Shown piece after piece: positions 27,074 through 38,652 of a DNA stretch of 64,000 bases. The position numbers and the translations under genes are program-made. The notes under the pieces were generated by a model. That model ran no database searches. It saw only the letters and a list, made by a program, of their open reading frames with translations, and had not been told where the DNA came from. Source of the stretch: Planctomycetota bacterium (lineage in GTDB: Bacteria > Planctomycetota > Phycisphaerae > Phycisphaerales > UBA1924); assembly GCA_039819165.1 (NCBI GenBank), contig JBCBSM010000001.1:1550001-1614000 (forward strand). Direction: 5' to 3'. Every line of letters begins with the position of its first letter. The stretch's first letter is position 1.

Positions 27074-28675
27074 GTGCCCACAAGCCCCACCGTCCCCGAG
27101 CACGCCGCCGGCGAGGCCGACCGCGCACCCGGACCCCACCACGCCCCGGCCCGCCGGGGCGAGCGGCCGCCGCTGACCAAGATCGTCGCGACCATCGGCC
27201 CCGCGTCCGACGACGCCGCCATGCTCGCCCGGCTGATCGACGCCGGCGCCAACGTCTTCCGGCTCAACTTCTCGCACGGCACCCTGGAGGAGCACGGCCG
27301 GCGGCTGCGCACCATCCGCGAGGTGGCCGACGACATGCACGCCCGTGTCGGCGTGCTGGGCGACCTGCCGGGCCCCAAGATCCGCGTCGGGGCGGTGCCC
27401 GACCTGGCCCGCGGCGGCGGCATCGACCTGGAGACCGGCCAGGAGGTGCTCCTCGACCGCACGCTCAGCGAGGCGATCATCCGCAGCGAGAACGGCCAGC
27501 CGCTGCCCGCGCTGCCGCTGACCTACGGCGGGCTGGTCGACGAGGTCGAGCCGGGCCAGCGGGTGCTCATCAACGACGGTGCGGTCCGCATGCTGGCGGT
27601 CGCCACCGAGCCGGGCGGGCAGGCCATCCGCTGCCTGGTGACCGTCGGCGGCAAGGTGACGTCCCGCAAGGGCATCAACCTGCCCGAGACCGACGTCCGC
27701 GCACCCGCGCTGACCGAGCGGGACATCGAGCTTGCGCAATGGGCCGCCGAGCACGAGCTGGACTACCTGGCGCTGTCCTTCGTCCGCAGCGCCAAGGAGA
27801 TCCGCGAGCTGCGGGCGCTCGTCGAGCAATACTCGGGCGATCGCGGGACGATCCCGATCATCGCGAAGATCGAGAAGCCCCAGGCGATCCGCTGCATCGA
27901 CGAGATCGCCGAGGCGACCGACGGCATCATGGTGGCGCGAGGCGACCTGGGCGTGGAGATGGACATCCCCGAGGTGCCGCCCGCGCAGAAGCGGATCATC
28001 AAGGCCGCCCGGGACTGGGGCAAGCCGTGCATCGTGGCGACGCAGATGCTCGAGACGATGATCGAGAACGCCACGCCGACGCGGGCCGAGGCCAGCGACG
28101 TGGCCAACGCCATCTTCGATCGCGCCGGCGCGGTCATGCTGTCGGGCGAGACCGCCGTCGGCCGGCACCCGGCGCTCGTCGTCGAGACCATGGCCCGCAT
28201 CGCCCGCAGCGCCGAGCGGGCCCTGGCCGACCGCGATGATGAAGCCACGCCGCCCGCCCAGCTCCGCCAGACGCGCTACCGCACCGCCGCCCTGGCCCAC
28301 GGTGCGTGGCACCTGGCGCGGGACCTGGACGCGAAGGCCATCGCCTGCTGGTCGCAGCTGGGCGGCACCGCCCGCTACCTCAGCCAGAACACCTTCGACA
28401 TCCCCATCGTCGCGTGGTCGTCCGACCCCGCGGCATCGCGGCGGATGGCGCTGCTCCGCGGCGTGTATCCGCTGCTGGCCGAACCGCCCGAGTCCGGCCG
28501 CCTCGCCGAGTGGACCGACGAGGTCGAGGCCTACCTGCTCGATCATGGGTGGGCATCCCGGGGCGACCAGGTGCTGCTCATCGCCGGCCGGCCGCTGGGC
28601 GTCGCCCGCGTAGTCAACTCGATCTCGGTGCTGAAGCTGGGCGATCCCGACGGCGGCTACCGGCTGCACGCCTAG
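27074..28675 (+). CDS. pyk: pyruvate kinase
   Basis: The 533-residue enzyme converts PEP and ADP to pyruvate and ATP, the last step of glycolysis. Visible motifs are LTKIVATIGPAS, GANVFRLNFSHGT, the catalytic lysine in IPIIAKIEKPQAI, and the metal-binding/active-site stretch DGIMVARGDLGVEMDIPEVPPAQKRII. The C-terminal domain (AIACWSQLGGTARYLSQNTF) ends in a normal regulatory half. I chose GTG 27074 because GGAGG sits five bases upstream; it adds ~35 low-complexity residues before the core. PPDK (35771) provides the reverse route, so PEP/pyruvate flux can be switched. Confidence 0.96.
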   Translation: MPTSPTVPEHAAGEADRAPGPHHAPARRGERPPLTKIVATIGPASDDAAMLARLIDAGANVFRLNFSHGTLEEHGRRLRTIREVADDMHARVGVLGDLPGPKIRVGAVPDLARGGGIDLETGQEVLLDRTLSEAIIRSENGQPLPALPLTYGGLVDEVEPGQRVLINDGAVRMLAVATEPGGQAIRCLVTVGGKVTSRKGINLPETDVRAPALTERDIELAQWAAEHELDYLALSFVRSAKEIRELRALVEQYSGDRGTIPIIAKIEKPQAIRCIDEIAEATDGIMVARGDLGVEMDIPEVPPAQKRIIKAARDWGKPCIVATQMLETMIENATPTRAEASDVANAIFDRAGAVMLSGETAVGRHPALVVETMARIARSAERALADRDDEATPPAQLRQTRYRTAALAHGAWHLARDLDAKAIACWSQLGGTARYLSQNTFDIPIVAWSSDPAASRRMALLRGVYPLLAEPPESGRLAEWTDEVEAYLLDHGWASRGDQVLLIAGRPLGVARVVNSISVLKLGDPDGGYRLHA

Positions 28676-28724
28676 CGACACCCGCGGCCGTCGCGCCGCG
28701 CGAGCATCGCGGGTACACTCGTTC

Positions 28725-29654
28725 GTGCCCCGACCGCCCACGCCGCTGCGACCGAAACGCGCCACCACCGACAGCGACTGCCGGGTGTACGTGGGCGACT
28801 GCCGCGAGGTGCTGCCGGTGATCCCCGAGGCGGCGCAGGGTCGGGTCGATCTCGTCTTCGCCGATCCGCCGTTCAACTGGGATCGCGGCTACGACGAGTG
28901 GGACGATGCCCTGCCCGACGAGCAGTACTGCCGCGTCGCCGACAGCTTCCGGGAGCCCTCGGACGAACTGGCCTTCACCCAGCGCTGGATCGACCTGTGC
29001 ATCGCGGCGCTGACGCCGACGGGCTCGATCTGGATCAACATCCCCGACGACTGGGCCGCCGAGATCGTCGTGCACCTCAAGCAGCGCGGCCTCACCATGG
29101 TCAACTGGTGCGTGTGGCACTACCGCTTTGGCCAGAACACCACGGGCCGCTTCATCAGCAGCAAGGTGCACGTGCTGTACTTCTGCAGGGATCCGAAGCG
29201 GCGGACGTGGCGGCCCGAGACCATCCTCGAGCCCTCTGATCGCGCGAGCACCTACTTCGACCCCCGGACCAACGACAAACGCGACGGCATGCCCGCGGGC
29301 CGGCGGGTGCCCACCGACGTGTGGTACGGCAAGCACCTGGGCCGCATCCAGGGCAACAACAAGGAACGCCGCGGCAAGCACGACAACCAGCTGCCCGAGC
29401 GCTACCTCGCCCGCGTGATCCGCTGCTCGTCCCACCCGGGCGACCTGGTGCTCGATCCGTTTACGGGCAGCGGCACGACCGCCGTCGTCGCGAATGCCCT
29501 GGGGCGGCGATTCATCGGCTGCGAGTACTCGAGCGCGATGGCCGCCAGCGCCATCGAGCGGGTCGAGGCCGGCCCCGTCCGCGACCTGCGGGCGCCGGCC
29601 GAGAGCACCGCCATCTTCCCCGCGCGACGCCGGGCCGCAGCCGCGCCGTCCTGA
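28725..29654 (+). CDS. orphan DNA adenine/cytosine-N4 methyltransferase (beta class)
   Basis: The 309-residue protein is of the N6_N4_Mtase family. Motif IV (DPPFNWDRGYDEWDD) comes before motif I (DPFTGSGTTAVVANALGRRFIGCEY), the order of beta-class enzymes. It should methylate adenine N6 or cytosine N4 in DNA; the recognition site cannot be read from sequence. No restriction endonuclease gene is adjacent, so it is probably an orphan regulatory or housekeeping methylase, as CcrM is in alphaproteobacteria, though it lacks an evident CcrM-type C-terminal domain. The start is a GTG at 28725 with no strong Shine-Dalgarno. Confidence 0.9.
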   Translation: MPRPPTPLRPKRATTDSDCRVYVGDCREVLPVIPEAAQGRVDLVFADPPFNWDRGYDEWDDALPDEQYCRVADSFREPSDELAFTQRWIDLCIAALTPTGSIWINIPDDWAAEIVVHLKQRGLTMVNWCVWHYRFGQNTTGRFISSKVHVLYFCRDPKRRTWRPETILEPSDRASTYFDPRTNDKRDGMPAGRRVPTDVWYGKHLGRIQGNNKERRGKHDNQLPERYLARVIRCSSHPGDLVLDPFTGSGTTAVVANALGRRFIGCEYSSAMAASAIERVEAGPVRDLRAPAESTAIFPARRRAAAAPS

Positions 29655-29684
29655 AGCGCGAGACGGCCCGCGTGCCAACGACAA

Positions 29685-29716
29685 CGGCGGGCGATGCCTC
29701 CCCGCACCGCCCGCCG
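29685..29716. terminator. 9-bp perfect hairpin between convergent genes
   Basis: CGGCGGGCG (29685-29693) is exactly complementary to CGCCCGCCG (29708-29716), with a 14-base loop. It lies between the convergent methyltransferase and subtilase genes. There is no T-run on either side, so it is only a possible terminator or transcript-stabilising hairpin. Confidence 0.4.
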
Positions 29717-29745
29717 AGCGGGAACAACGAAGCCTCCCTGTCGGC

Positions 29746-31968
29746 CTAGCAGCCCGCGTCGAACGCGTTCTGGAAGGCCAGGAAGTCGAAGATCGACAGC
29801 GACCCGTCGCCGTCGAAGTCCGCGGACGGATCGCCCGCATCGAAGGCGTTCTGGAAGGCCAGGAAGTCGAAGATGCTCAGCTCACCGTCGCCGTCGAAGT
29901 CGGCCGGACAGGCGAGGTCCCGCGAGAGATCACCGGCCGACACGACCTGCTTGACGCCGTCGGTATCCCGCAGGCTGAAGATGACGCCCGCGCCGCCGCC
30001 GGCCTCGAAGAACTCGACGCGAAGGGCGTGCTTGCCGGCCAGCAGCGCGACCTCGGTGCCGATCTCGACCATGCCGTGCAGGCCGTCGTTGTCGACCACG
30101 AGGTCATCGCCCAGGTAGAGCTTCGATCCATCGTCGGAGTTGGTGAACAGCGTGTACACGCCGGTCTCGGCGACCTCGACGTAGCCGCGGAACACGGCGC
30201 CGACGTTGTCCGACCGCCCGCTGTTCATGAACTCGCCGCTGGTCGACGGGAAGTTGATCTGGTCGGCGACGTCGGTCGCGTAGGGCAGCAGGGTATCGAA
30301 GTCCGGCAGCACGCTGGCGCCGATGACCTCGTAGTAGGCCACGTCCACGCCCGGCTGCGTGAGCGACGGGTTCTCCGGCGTGCGGAAGGTCGACGGATCG
30401 AGCACGTCCACGGTGACCGTGCCCTCGGCGGTGAAGCCACCATCGGTGATGGTGTAGGTGAACTCGTCGAGGCCGAACGTCCCCGCCGGGCCGCTGTAGA
30501 CCAGCTCGTCGCGGCCGTCGGGCCCGGTGCCGACGCTGCGCTCGATGGTGCCGCCAAGCGAACCAGTCGCGTCGAAGCCGTCGATGGTGATTGGATCGCC
30601 GTTGATGTCGAAGTCGTTGGACAGCACGTCGATGGCGACCTCACCGCCGGCGATGACCGACGACTCGTCGTCCACCGCGACGGGCGCCGCGGGCTCGCCC
30701 GAGCCGGCCGCCGCCGCGACGGCCTGGAAGAGGTTGACCCGGCCGTTGCCGTAGATCGATGACGGGCCGATGTCGTCGCAGGTGTCGTAGAGCATGGCCT
30801 GGATGATGTCGGGCGTCAGGTCGGGAGCGGCCGACCACATCGTGCCGATCACGCCGTTGGTCACCGGAGTCGCCATGCTGGTGCCGCTAGCGCGGCCGTA
30901 GCCGCCGTCCCGGGTCGAGCTGAGGATGTCCACGCCCGGCGCGAAGACGTCGACGGCGCGGCCGAAGCTCGAGAAGCCCGCCCGCACGTCGCTCGGGTTG
31001 CTGGCACCGACGACGATGGTGTCGGGCCACTCGAAGCCGCTGTGGTCCTGGCCGAAGTTGTTGGCCGCGTACAGCAGCAGGCCGCCCTGGCTCTTGATGT
31101 AGGTACCCGAATCGCCCACCGCAGGCGCCTCGACGCCCGTCCAGGAGCAGCTCGCGGTGCGGGCGCCGTTCTCGACGGCCCACTCGGCGCCGTGCAGGAT
31201 GGCCGTGAGCGAGGTGCCACCCCCGCCACCCGCCGACGCGGCCGTCGCGCGGACGGGGCGGATCCCCAGGTTCCAGCCCACGCCGGCGACGCCCACGCCG
31301 TTGTCGCCGATGGCCGCACCGCAGCCGGCGACGTGCGTGCCGTGGCCGTTCTGATCGTTGACGACGCCGCCCGCGGACTCGAGCAACCGGTCCGCCGAGT
31401 TGTACCCCTCCAGCAGCGACGCGGACAGATCCTCGTGGCTCGTGAGCACGCCGGTGTCCACATAGGCCGTCACGATCGACGAACTGCCCGTGGTAATCTC
31501 CCAGGCCATCTCCGACTGCATGATCGGATGGTGCCACTGCTCGTCGTACCGCGGATCATCGGGCTCGAGCGTCGGGAACACGATCCAGTCGGGGTGCGCG
31601 AAGCGGTAGTCGTCCGTGTTGCCAAGCAACGCGCCGTACTGCGTCTCGTCCATGCCGTCGGGCAGCCGGACCGTGAAGCGATCCGGACCACGATCGTGAT
31701 GCACCACGACATCGGCGAGGCGGGCGATGGCCGTCGCCCGGCGATCCGCGGCGGCCTCGAAGGTCATGCCCTCGCGCTGGAAGTCGAGCACCGTCCGCGG
31801 CGCCACGAGCATCCGGCCGCTGAACTCCAGGGCGCCCGCACGCTCCTCGAAGGGCCCGAAGTAGGCCTCGCCCAGCGTCGCGGAGCGATCGCCGGCGAGG
31901 GCGGAGGCGGCGGTGCCGGCAACGGCAACGAAGGCGCACAGCCTCGTGCGCGAGAGCGAATTTCGCAT
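29746..31968 (-). CDS. secreted subtilisin-like protease with PA14-like module and dockerin-like repeats
   Basis: The 740-residue protein starts MRNSLSRTRLCAFVAVAG with a signal peptide; GGGGAG six bases upstream fixes the start. An inhibitor-like propeptide (about residues 30-135) is followed by an S8 domain with Asp171 (TAYVDTGV), His209 (NGHGTHVAG), an oxyanion AANN near 301-304 and Ser364 (SGTSMATP). Then come a cadherin/Ig-like segment with VAVDDESSVIAGGEVAIDVLSNDFD, a PA14-like glycan-binding module (GYVEVAETGVYTLFTNSDDGSKLYLGDDLVVDNDG) and two dockerin-like units. It should be an active exported endopeptidase held on a surface structure; the target is unknown. Confidence 0.93.
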   Translation of the reverse strand: MRNSLSRTRLCAFVAVAGTAASALAGDRSATLGEAYFGPFEERAGALEFSGRMLVAPRTVLDFQREGMTFEAAADRRATAIARLADVVVHHDRGPDRFTVRLPDGMDETQYGALLGNTDDYRFAHPDWIVFPTLEPDDPRYDEQWHHPIMQSEMAWEITTGSSSIVTAYVDTGVLTSHEDLSASLLEGYNSADRLLESAGGVVNDQNGHGTHVAGCGAAIGDNGVGVAGVGWNLGIRPVRATAASAGGGGGTSLTAILHGAEWAVENGARTASCSWTGVEAPAVGDSGTYIKSQGGLLLYAANNFGQDHSGFEWPDTIVVGASNPSDVRAGFSSFGRAVDVFAPGVDILSSTRDGGYGRASGTSMATPVTNGVIGTMWSAAPDLTPDIIQAMLYDTCDDIGPSSIYGNGRVNLFQAVAAAAGSGEPAAPVAVDDESSVIAGGEVAIDVLSNDFDINGDPITIDGFDATGSLGGTIERSVGTGPDGRDELVYSGPAGTFGLDEFTYTITDGGFTAEGTVTVDVLDPSTFRTPENPSLTQPGVDVAYYEVIGASVLPDFDTLLPYATDVADQINFPSTSGEFMNSGRSDNVGAVFRGYVEVAETGVYTLFTNSDDGSKLYLGDDLVVDNDGLHGMVEIGTEVALLAGKHALRVEFFEAGGGAGVIFSLRDTDGVKQVVSAGDLSRDLACPADFDGDGELSIFDFLAFQNAFDAGDPSADFDGDGSLSIFDFLAFQNAFDAGC

Positions 31969-32140
31969 CGTGTACTCCCCATAGATCCTTGGAAACGCGG
32001 CAGACGCGGCGGGCGGACCCGGGCATGGTGACCGATGCCCCGGCTCCCTCCAACCCAAATAGCGGAATTCGGCGGCCGGCGTTAGCGGCAACGCCCGATA
32101 GCTCCGCACACGCCCGGGCAAACCCGACCGCCGCGGGCCA

Positions 32141-33274
32141 CTAGGGGCCCCGGGCCGGGGCCGGGGCCGGGGGCTGCGGCTGGGTTGCGGGCGGCGGGCC
32201 GCCCGCCTGGGCCTCCGACGCGGGTTGCGGAGCCGGCTCCGGCGAGATCACCCACAGCGTCAGCGCGATCTGGAGCGCGTTGAAGGCCGCGTGCATCGTG
32301 ATGGGCACCCCGACGCCCTTAAACCGCTCGTAGGCGATGCCGATCGCCAGCCCGAGCACCATCAGCGTGGGGATCTGGTGCCACGGCACCGTGTCGCCGA
32401 TGCGATGCACCAGCCCGAAGATCACCGCCGTCAGGATGATGGCCGTCCACGCCGACCCGAACAGCCGGAGCAGCCCGGTCTGGATGAACGCGCGGTAGAT
32501 CAGCTCCTCGATGATCGCCACGCCGATCACCGCGCAGCCGATGAGCACCCAGGCCCACGGATCGCCCGCGTGGTCCTGGATGAGCCGCAGCGTCGGATGG
32601 GCCACCTGCTCGACGACCTCGCCCGACGACGACTCGTACACCTGTACCGACAGCTCGGCCGCCGCGCTCACCAGCGGGAACGCGAGCAGGAACGCGACGA
32701 TGCCGATCGGGATGTCCTGGGGCCCGAAACGCATGCCCTCGTCGTGCTCGCGGCGATTGAGCAGGAAGACCATCACGCCGCCGGCGAACACGCCGAACAG
32801 CACCGCGCCCAGCTGCGTCAGCGCCTCCTCACGGATCTCGCTCCGCGGCAGCGATTGCACGGGCACCTGGTTGCTCGCGGCCTTCTCCCAGAGGTCCGGA
32901 ATCTGCGCGAACACCTGGGCACCGAAGATCTGCGCCGAGATCACCACGAAGGCGCCGAAGAGCCACACGGGCCACGCGTACGCCTTGACGTCCCGCAGCC
33001 CCTTGCGCTGGAACGAGCCCGGCCGCACGATGTCGGCCAGCAGCAGGATGACCACGACGAGCGGCGCCGCCACGCGGATGCTGATCGCCAGCCAGTCCGA
33101 GAGCGTGAGCGCCTCGACGCCACGGCCCGGGGGCGGAGGCGTCTGGACCTGCGCGAGCGTTGCCGGCGGTGCCCCCGTGGCCGACTGCGCCATCGCGACC
33201 GCCTGGGCGGCGGCCTCCGACGCCATCCCTAGCCCGCCAACAATCGCGGCGATGCCAAGCACCCTCAGCGACAT
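32141..33274 (-). CDS. CPBP-family intramembrane glutamic protease
   Basis: The 377-residue protein has a signal-like N-terminus (MSLRVLGIAAIVGGLGM…AQA) and about eight membrane segments. The CPBP (Abi/CAAX protease) motif EELIYRAFIQ is present with the second motif region FGLVH and HAAFNALQIAL. Such enzymes cleave or mature membrane proteins or peptides; some are linked to bacteriocin immunity. The C-terminus is an unusual low-complexity tail (PQPASEAQAGGPPPATQPQPPAPAP). With the ATG at 33274 its 5' end overlaps the divergent trpC start by 23 bases. A second in-frame ATG 48 bases later would avoid the overlap but cut into the signal sequence. Confidence 0.85.
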   Translation of the reverse strand: MSLRVLGIAAIVGGLGMASEAAAQAVAMAQSATGAPPATLAQVQTPPPPGRGVEALTLSDWLAISIRVAAPLVVVILLLADIVRPGSFQRKGLRDVKAYAWPVWLFGAFVVISAQIFGAQVFAQIPDLWEKAASNQVPVQSLPRSEIREEALTQLGAVLFGVFAGGVMVFLLNRREHDEGMRFGPQDIPIGIVAFLLAFPLVSAAAELSVQVYESSSGEVVEQVAHPTLRLIQDHAGDPWAWVLIGCAVIGVAIIEELIYRAFIQTGLLRLFGSAWTAIILTAVIFGLVHRIGDTVPWHQIPTLMVLGLAIGIAYERFKGVGVPITMHAAFNALQIALTLWVISPEPAPQPASEAQAGGPPPATQPQPPAPAPARGP

Positions 33275-34070
33275 CGTCGAGCACAAGCACCGAGAGATCG
33301 ACGCGCTGCTGCGGATGCACCCGCCCGGCGAGCTCGAGCACGCCGCGAGGGCCGCGCCCCCGGCCCGGCCGCTGCCCGAGTTCCCCACCGACGATCCGCT
33401 GGCCATCATCGCCGAAATCAAACGCATGAGCCCCTCCGCCGGCCCGATCCGCCCCGAGGGCTTCGACCCCCAGGACCTGGCGGTTCGCTACGCGCAGCAC
33501 GGCGCATCGGCGATCTCCTGCCTAACCGACGAAAAGTTCTTCGGCGGCTCGCTGGCCGATCTCACCGCCGCTCGGTCGGCCTGCGGGGTCCCCCTGCTCC
33601 GCAAGGACTTCGTGCTCCACCCCGCCCAGATCGCCCAGGCCCGGGCCGCCCACGCCGACGCGGTGCTGCTGATCGCCGAGTGCCTGCCGGACGACGGCCT
33701 GCTGGCCGACCTCCGTCGCGCCGCGGCCGACCTGGGCATGTCCGTGCTGCTGGAGTGCCACGACACCGCCCAGGCCCGGCGGCTCGCCGGCCTGCTCGAC
33801 TCGGGCGCGATCTCGGCCGACGGGCTGCTGCTGGGGATCAACAACCGCAACCTTTCCACGATGACCACCGATCTGCGGCACGGCATCGCGATGGCGCCGA
33901 TCCTGGCGGGCCGGGCACCGCTGGTGGCCGAGTCCGGCATCCGAACGCACGCCGATCTGGTCCGGCTCGGCGAGGCGGGGTTCGCCTGGGCGCTGGTCGG
34001 CGAGCACCTGATGCGGCAGCCCGATCCGGGCCTCGCACTGGCCGGCATGCTGCGGCCCGGGGGCGGCTGA
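33252..34070 (+). CDS. trpC: indole-3-glycerol phosphate synthase
   Basis: The 272-residue TIM-barrel enzyme catalyses ring closure to indole-3-glycerol phosphate in tryptophan synthesis. It begins MPSTLSDIVEHKHREIDALLR, the standard family start. Active-site motifs are AEIKRMSPSAGPI, SCLTDEKFFGGS, LLRKDFVLH, LLGINNRNLSTM and VAESGIRTHAD. No other trp genes are in the window, so the pathway is dispersed. Its start lies inside the 5' end of the divergent CPBP gene, hence its promoter lies within that coding region. Confidence 0.95.
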   Translation: MPSTLSDIVEHKHREIDALLRMHPPGELEHAARAAPPARPLPEFPTDDPLAIIAEIKRMSPSAGPIRPEGFDPQDLAVRYAQHGASAISCLTDEKFFGGSLADLTAARSACGVPLLRKDFVLHPAQIAQARAAHADAVLLIAECLPDDGLLADLRRAAADLGMSVLLECHDTAQARRLAGLLDSGAISADGLLLGINNRNLSTMTTDLRHGIAMAPILAGRAPLVAESGIRTHADLVRLGEAGFAWALVGEHLMRQPDPGLALAGMLRPGGG

Positions 34071-34264
34071 GCGTCCTATAACCATTGGACTGTCGCGGCT
34101 CTCCGGCCGGAAGACGCCGGCGCCCAAAGCTACCATGGTGGCTCGCCGACGGGAACGCAGGCCGGTGCGCATCGCGGGGAGTCGGTGCGGCGGCCCGCGG
34201 CCGGCGGCCCCTCGTGGGACGATCCGCGGAACACCACAGAGAGAGTGACCCCAAGGAGGCTTCC

Positions 34265-35668
34265 ATGCTCGCCCGTGATACCCGACCCGTCCGCCGGCCG
34301 ACCGGCTGGCTCGCCGCCATCGCGGCCATCGCGCTGCTCGCGATGCCCGCCGTCGCCCAGGAGGACGCCGGCGGCGAGGCCGATCGCCCCCGCTCGGAGG
34401 CCGAGCTGAGGCTGCTCGAAGCCCGCGAGGCCATCCAGAAGCTCGAGAGCCTGAACTACAAGGCCAACATCTCGAGCGAGGGCGCCCTGCTCGGCGCCAT
34501 CGAGCAGGTCGACATCGAGGTCTGGCTCCGCCGGCAGGGCGAACCGCCCGCCGCCCAGTGGGACCACCGCCGCCAGGGCGACGCCCGGCTGCTGGGCATC
34601 GGCGATGTCCGCTTCGACATCGGCCGGCTCGGCACCGTGACGTCCTACATCGACCACGAGCGGCGGATCAAGAACATCCGCTTCCATCGCGCCGCAAGGC
34701 ACAAGACCATCACCGTCGCCGACTCCGCCTGGATCACCGAGCTGATCGTCGACCAGCCCTTCGCCCGCGAGCTGGACGGCCCCGATTCGCAGCACGAACT
34801 CATCATCGGCGGCGACACCGTGGGCGAGGTCGTGTGCGACGTCGTCGTCGTGGACATGGGCGAGCAGCGGCCCACCATCCGCTGGTCCATCGCCCAGAGC
34901 GACGACTTGCCCCGCCGCATGGACATGCGGCTCAACGAGAGCAACCGCAAGGTCCTTACCGTCACCAGCCTGACCAAGAACCCCGAGCTGCCCGACTCGT
35001 TCTTCGAGCCCGAGCGGCCCGCAGGATACGCCCAAAACGACCAGAGCGCCCGGGCTCGGCAGGCCCGCGGCGCCCAGCAGCAGCGGCAGGCGCCGACCTA
35101 CCCCGAGGCCCAGTCCTTCGACGTCGAGATCGTCGCCGGACCGCGCGAGGGCCAGAACGTCACCCTGGGTGACCTGGCCGAACGCGTCGTCGTCCTGGAC
35201 TTCTGGGCCAGCTGGTCGGGCGCGTCGAAGCAGTCGCGCGGCGACATCCAGAAGGTGCACGAGGCCTTCGAGGACCAGCCCGTCACCGTCCTGAGCCTGC
35301 CGTGGCGCGAGCGGCGGCCCGATGCCGCCCGCAAGGCCCGCGACGCGGCCGGCGGCACCTACGACATGGCCGCCAGTGCCGATGAGGTCGCGATGGCCTA
35401 CGGCATCGAGGCCTTCCCCACGGTCATCATCGTCGACCAGCAGCAGCGGGTTGTCGACGGCATCGCCGAGTACAACCCCGACACCTTCCTCGAGACGCTG
35501 ACCGCGGCCATCCAGAAGGCGCTGGACGGCGGCTACGACGTCATCGAGGAGGCGGGCCAGGCGGCCAGTGGCCAGCTGGGCGGCGGAAACACGGGTGGTG
35601 GAAATAGCGGTGGTGGAAACACCGGCGGCGGAAACTCGGGCGGCGGAAACTCGGGCGGCGGAAACTAG
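34265..35668 (+). CDS. exported thioredoxin-fold protein lacking the redox cysteines, with GGGN tail
   Basis: The 467-residue protein has a signal peptide (…LAAIAAIALLAMPAVAQ). Its middle (about residues 40-260) resembles DUF2092/LolA-type beta-rich domains found ahead of thioredoxin folds (ESLNYKANISSEGALLG … MDMRLNESNRKVLTVTSLTKN). A thioredoxin-like domain then has VVVLDFWASWSGASKQSR near residue 313, where the WCxxC motif is replaced by WSGAS, while GIEAFPTVIIVDQQQRVVDGI is conserved. So the fold is kept but dithiol chemistry is lost. The tail is six GGGN units. AAGGAGG six bases upstream is among the strongest ribosome binding sites in the window. Confidence 0.85.
   Translation: MLARDTRPVRRPTGWLAAIAAIALLAMPAVAQEDAGGEADRPRSEAELRLLEAREAIQKLESLNYKANISSEGALLGAIEQVDIEVWLRRQGEPPAAQWDHRRQGDARLLGIGDVRFDIGRLGTVTSYIDHERRIKNIRFHRAARHKTITVADSAWITELIVDQPFARELDGPDSQHELIIGGDTVGEVVCDVVVVDMGEQRPTIRWSIAQSDDLPRRMDMRLNESNRKVLTVTSLTKNPELPDSFFEPERPAGYAQNDQSARARQARGAQQQRQAPTYPEAQSFDVEIVAGPREGQNVTLGDLAERVVVLDFWASWSGASKQSRGDIQKVHEAFEDQPVTVLSLPWRERRPDAARKARDAAGGTYDMAASADEVAMAYGIEAFPTVIIVDQQQRVVDGIAEYNPDTFLETLTAAIQKALDGGYDVIEEAGQAASGQLGGGNTGGGNSGGGNTGGGNSGGGNSGGGN
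35579..35665 (+). repeat. six tandem GGGN-(T/S) units at the 3' end of a coding region
   Basis: The last 29 codons before the stop read GGGN T GGGN S GGGN T GGGN S GGGN S GGGN. The 15-base unit GGCGGAAAC(A/T)CGGGC varies little, the later copies being almost identical, so it looks like a recent slippage expansion. The encoded tail should be flexible and polar. Confidence 0.9.
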
Positions 35669-35718
35669 CCACGCTCGACTCCCCATCGAGCACTCCGAGA
35701 ATACAGCAGAACAAAGAA

Positions 35719-35752
35719 GAGCCCGCGGCAAACGCCGCGGGCTCTTTCCTTC
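35719..35752. terminator. strong bidirectional Rho-independent terminator
   Basis: GAGCCCGCGGC (35719-35729), loop AAAC, and GCCGCGGGCTC (35734-35744) form an 11-bp perfect stem. It is followed on the plus strand by TTTCCTTCCC and on the minus strand by TTCTTTGTTC. It lies between the ends of the convergent thioredoxin-like and ppdK genes and can serve both. Confidence 0.85.
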
Positions 35753-35770
35753 CCTCGTTCTTGGCTTGGA

Positions 35771-38512
<2,742 letters not shown>

Positions 38513-38652
38513 CGGCGCGTCCTATGGTCGGGCGTTATTCGGTACCACAACTCCGGCCGGTCGCGCGACCGGGCCGTGCCTAGCGTCGAGGTTTGCTGCT
38601 CAGCGGGGCTGCCGCCGGCCGATTCGCCGCTGGGAGCCAATCCTAGAAGACC

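Noticed and set aside
35579-35665. Tandem repeat considered as a CRISPR or VNTR array
   Set aside because: The 15-base units are in frame, contiguous and encode GGGN; there are no spacers.
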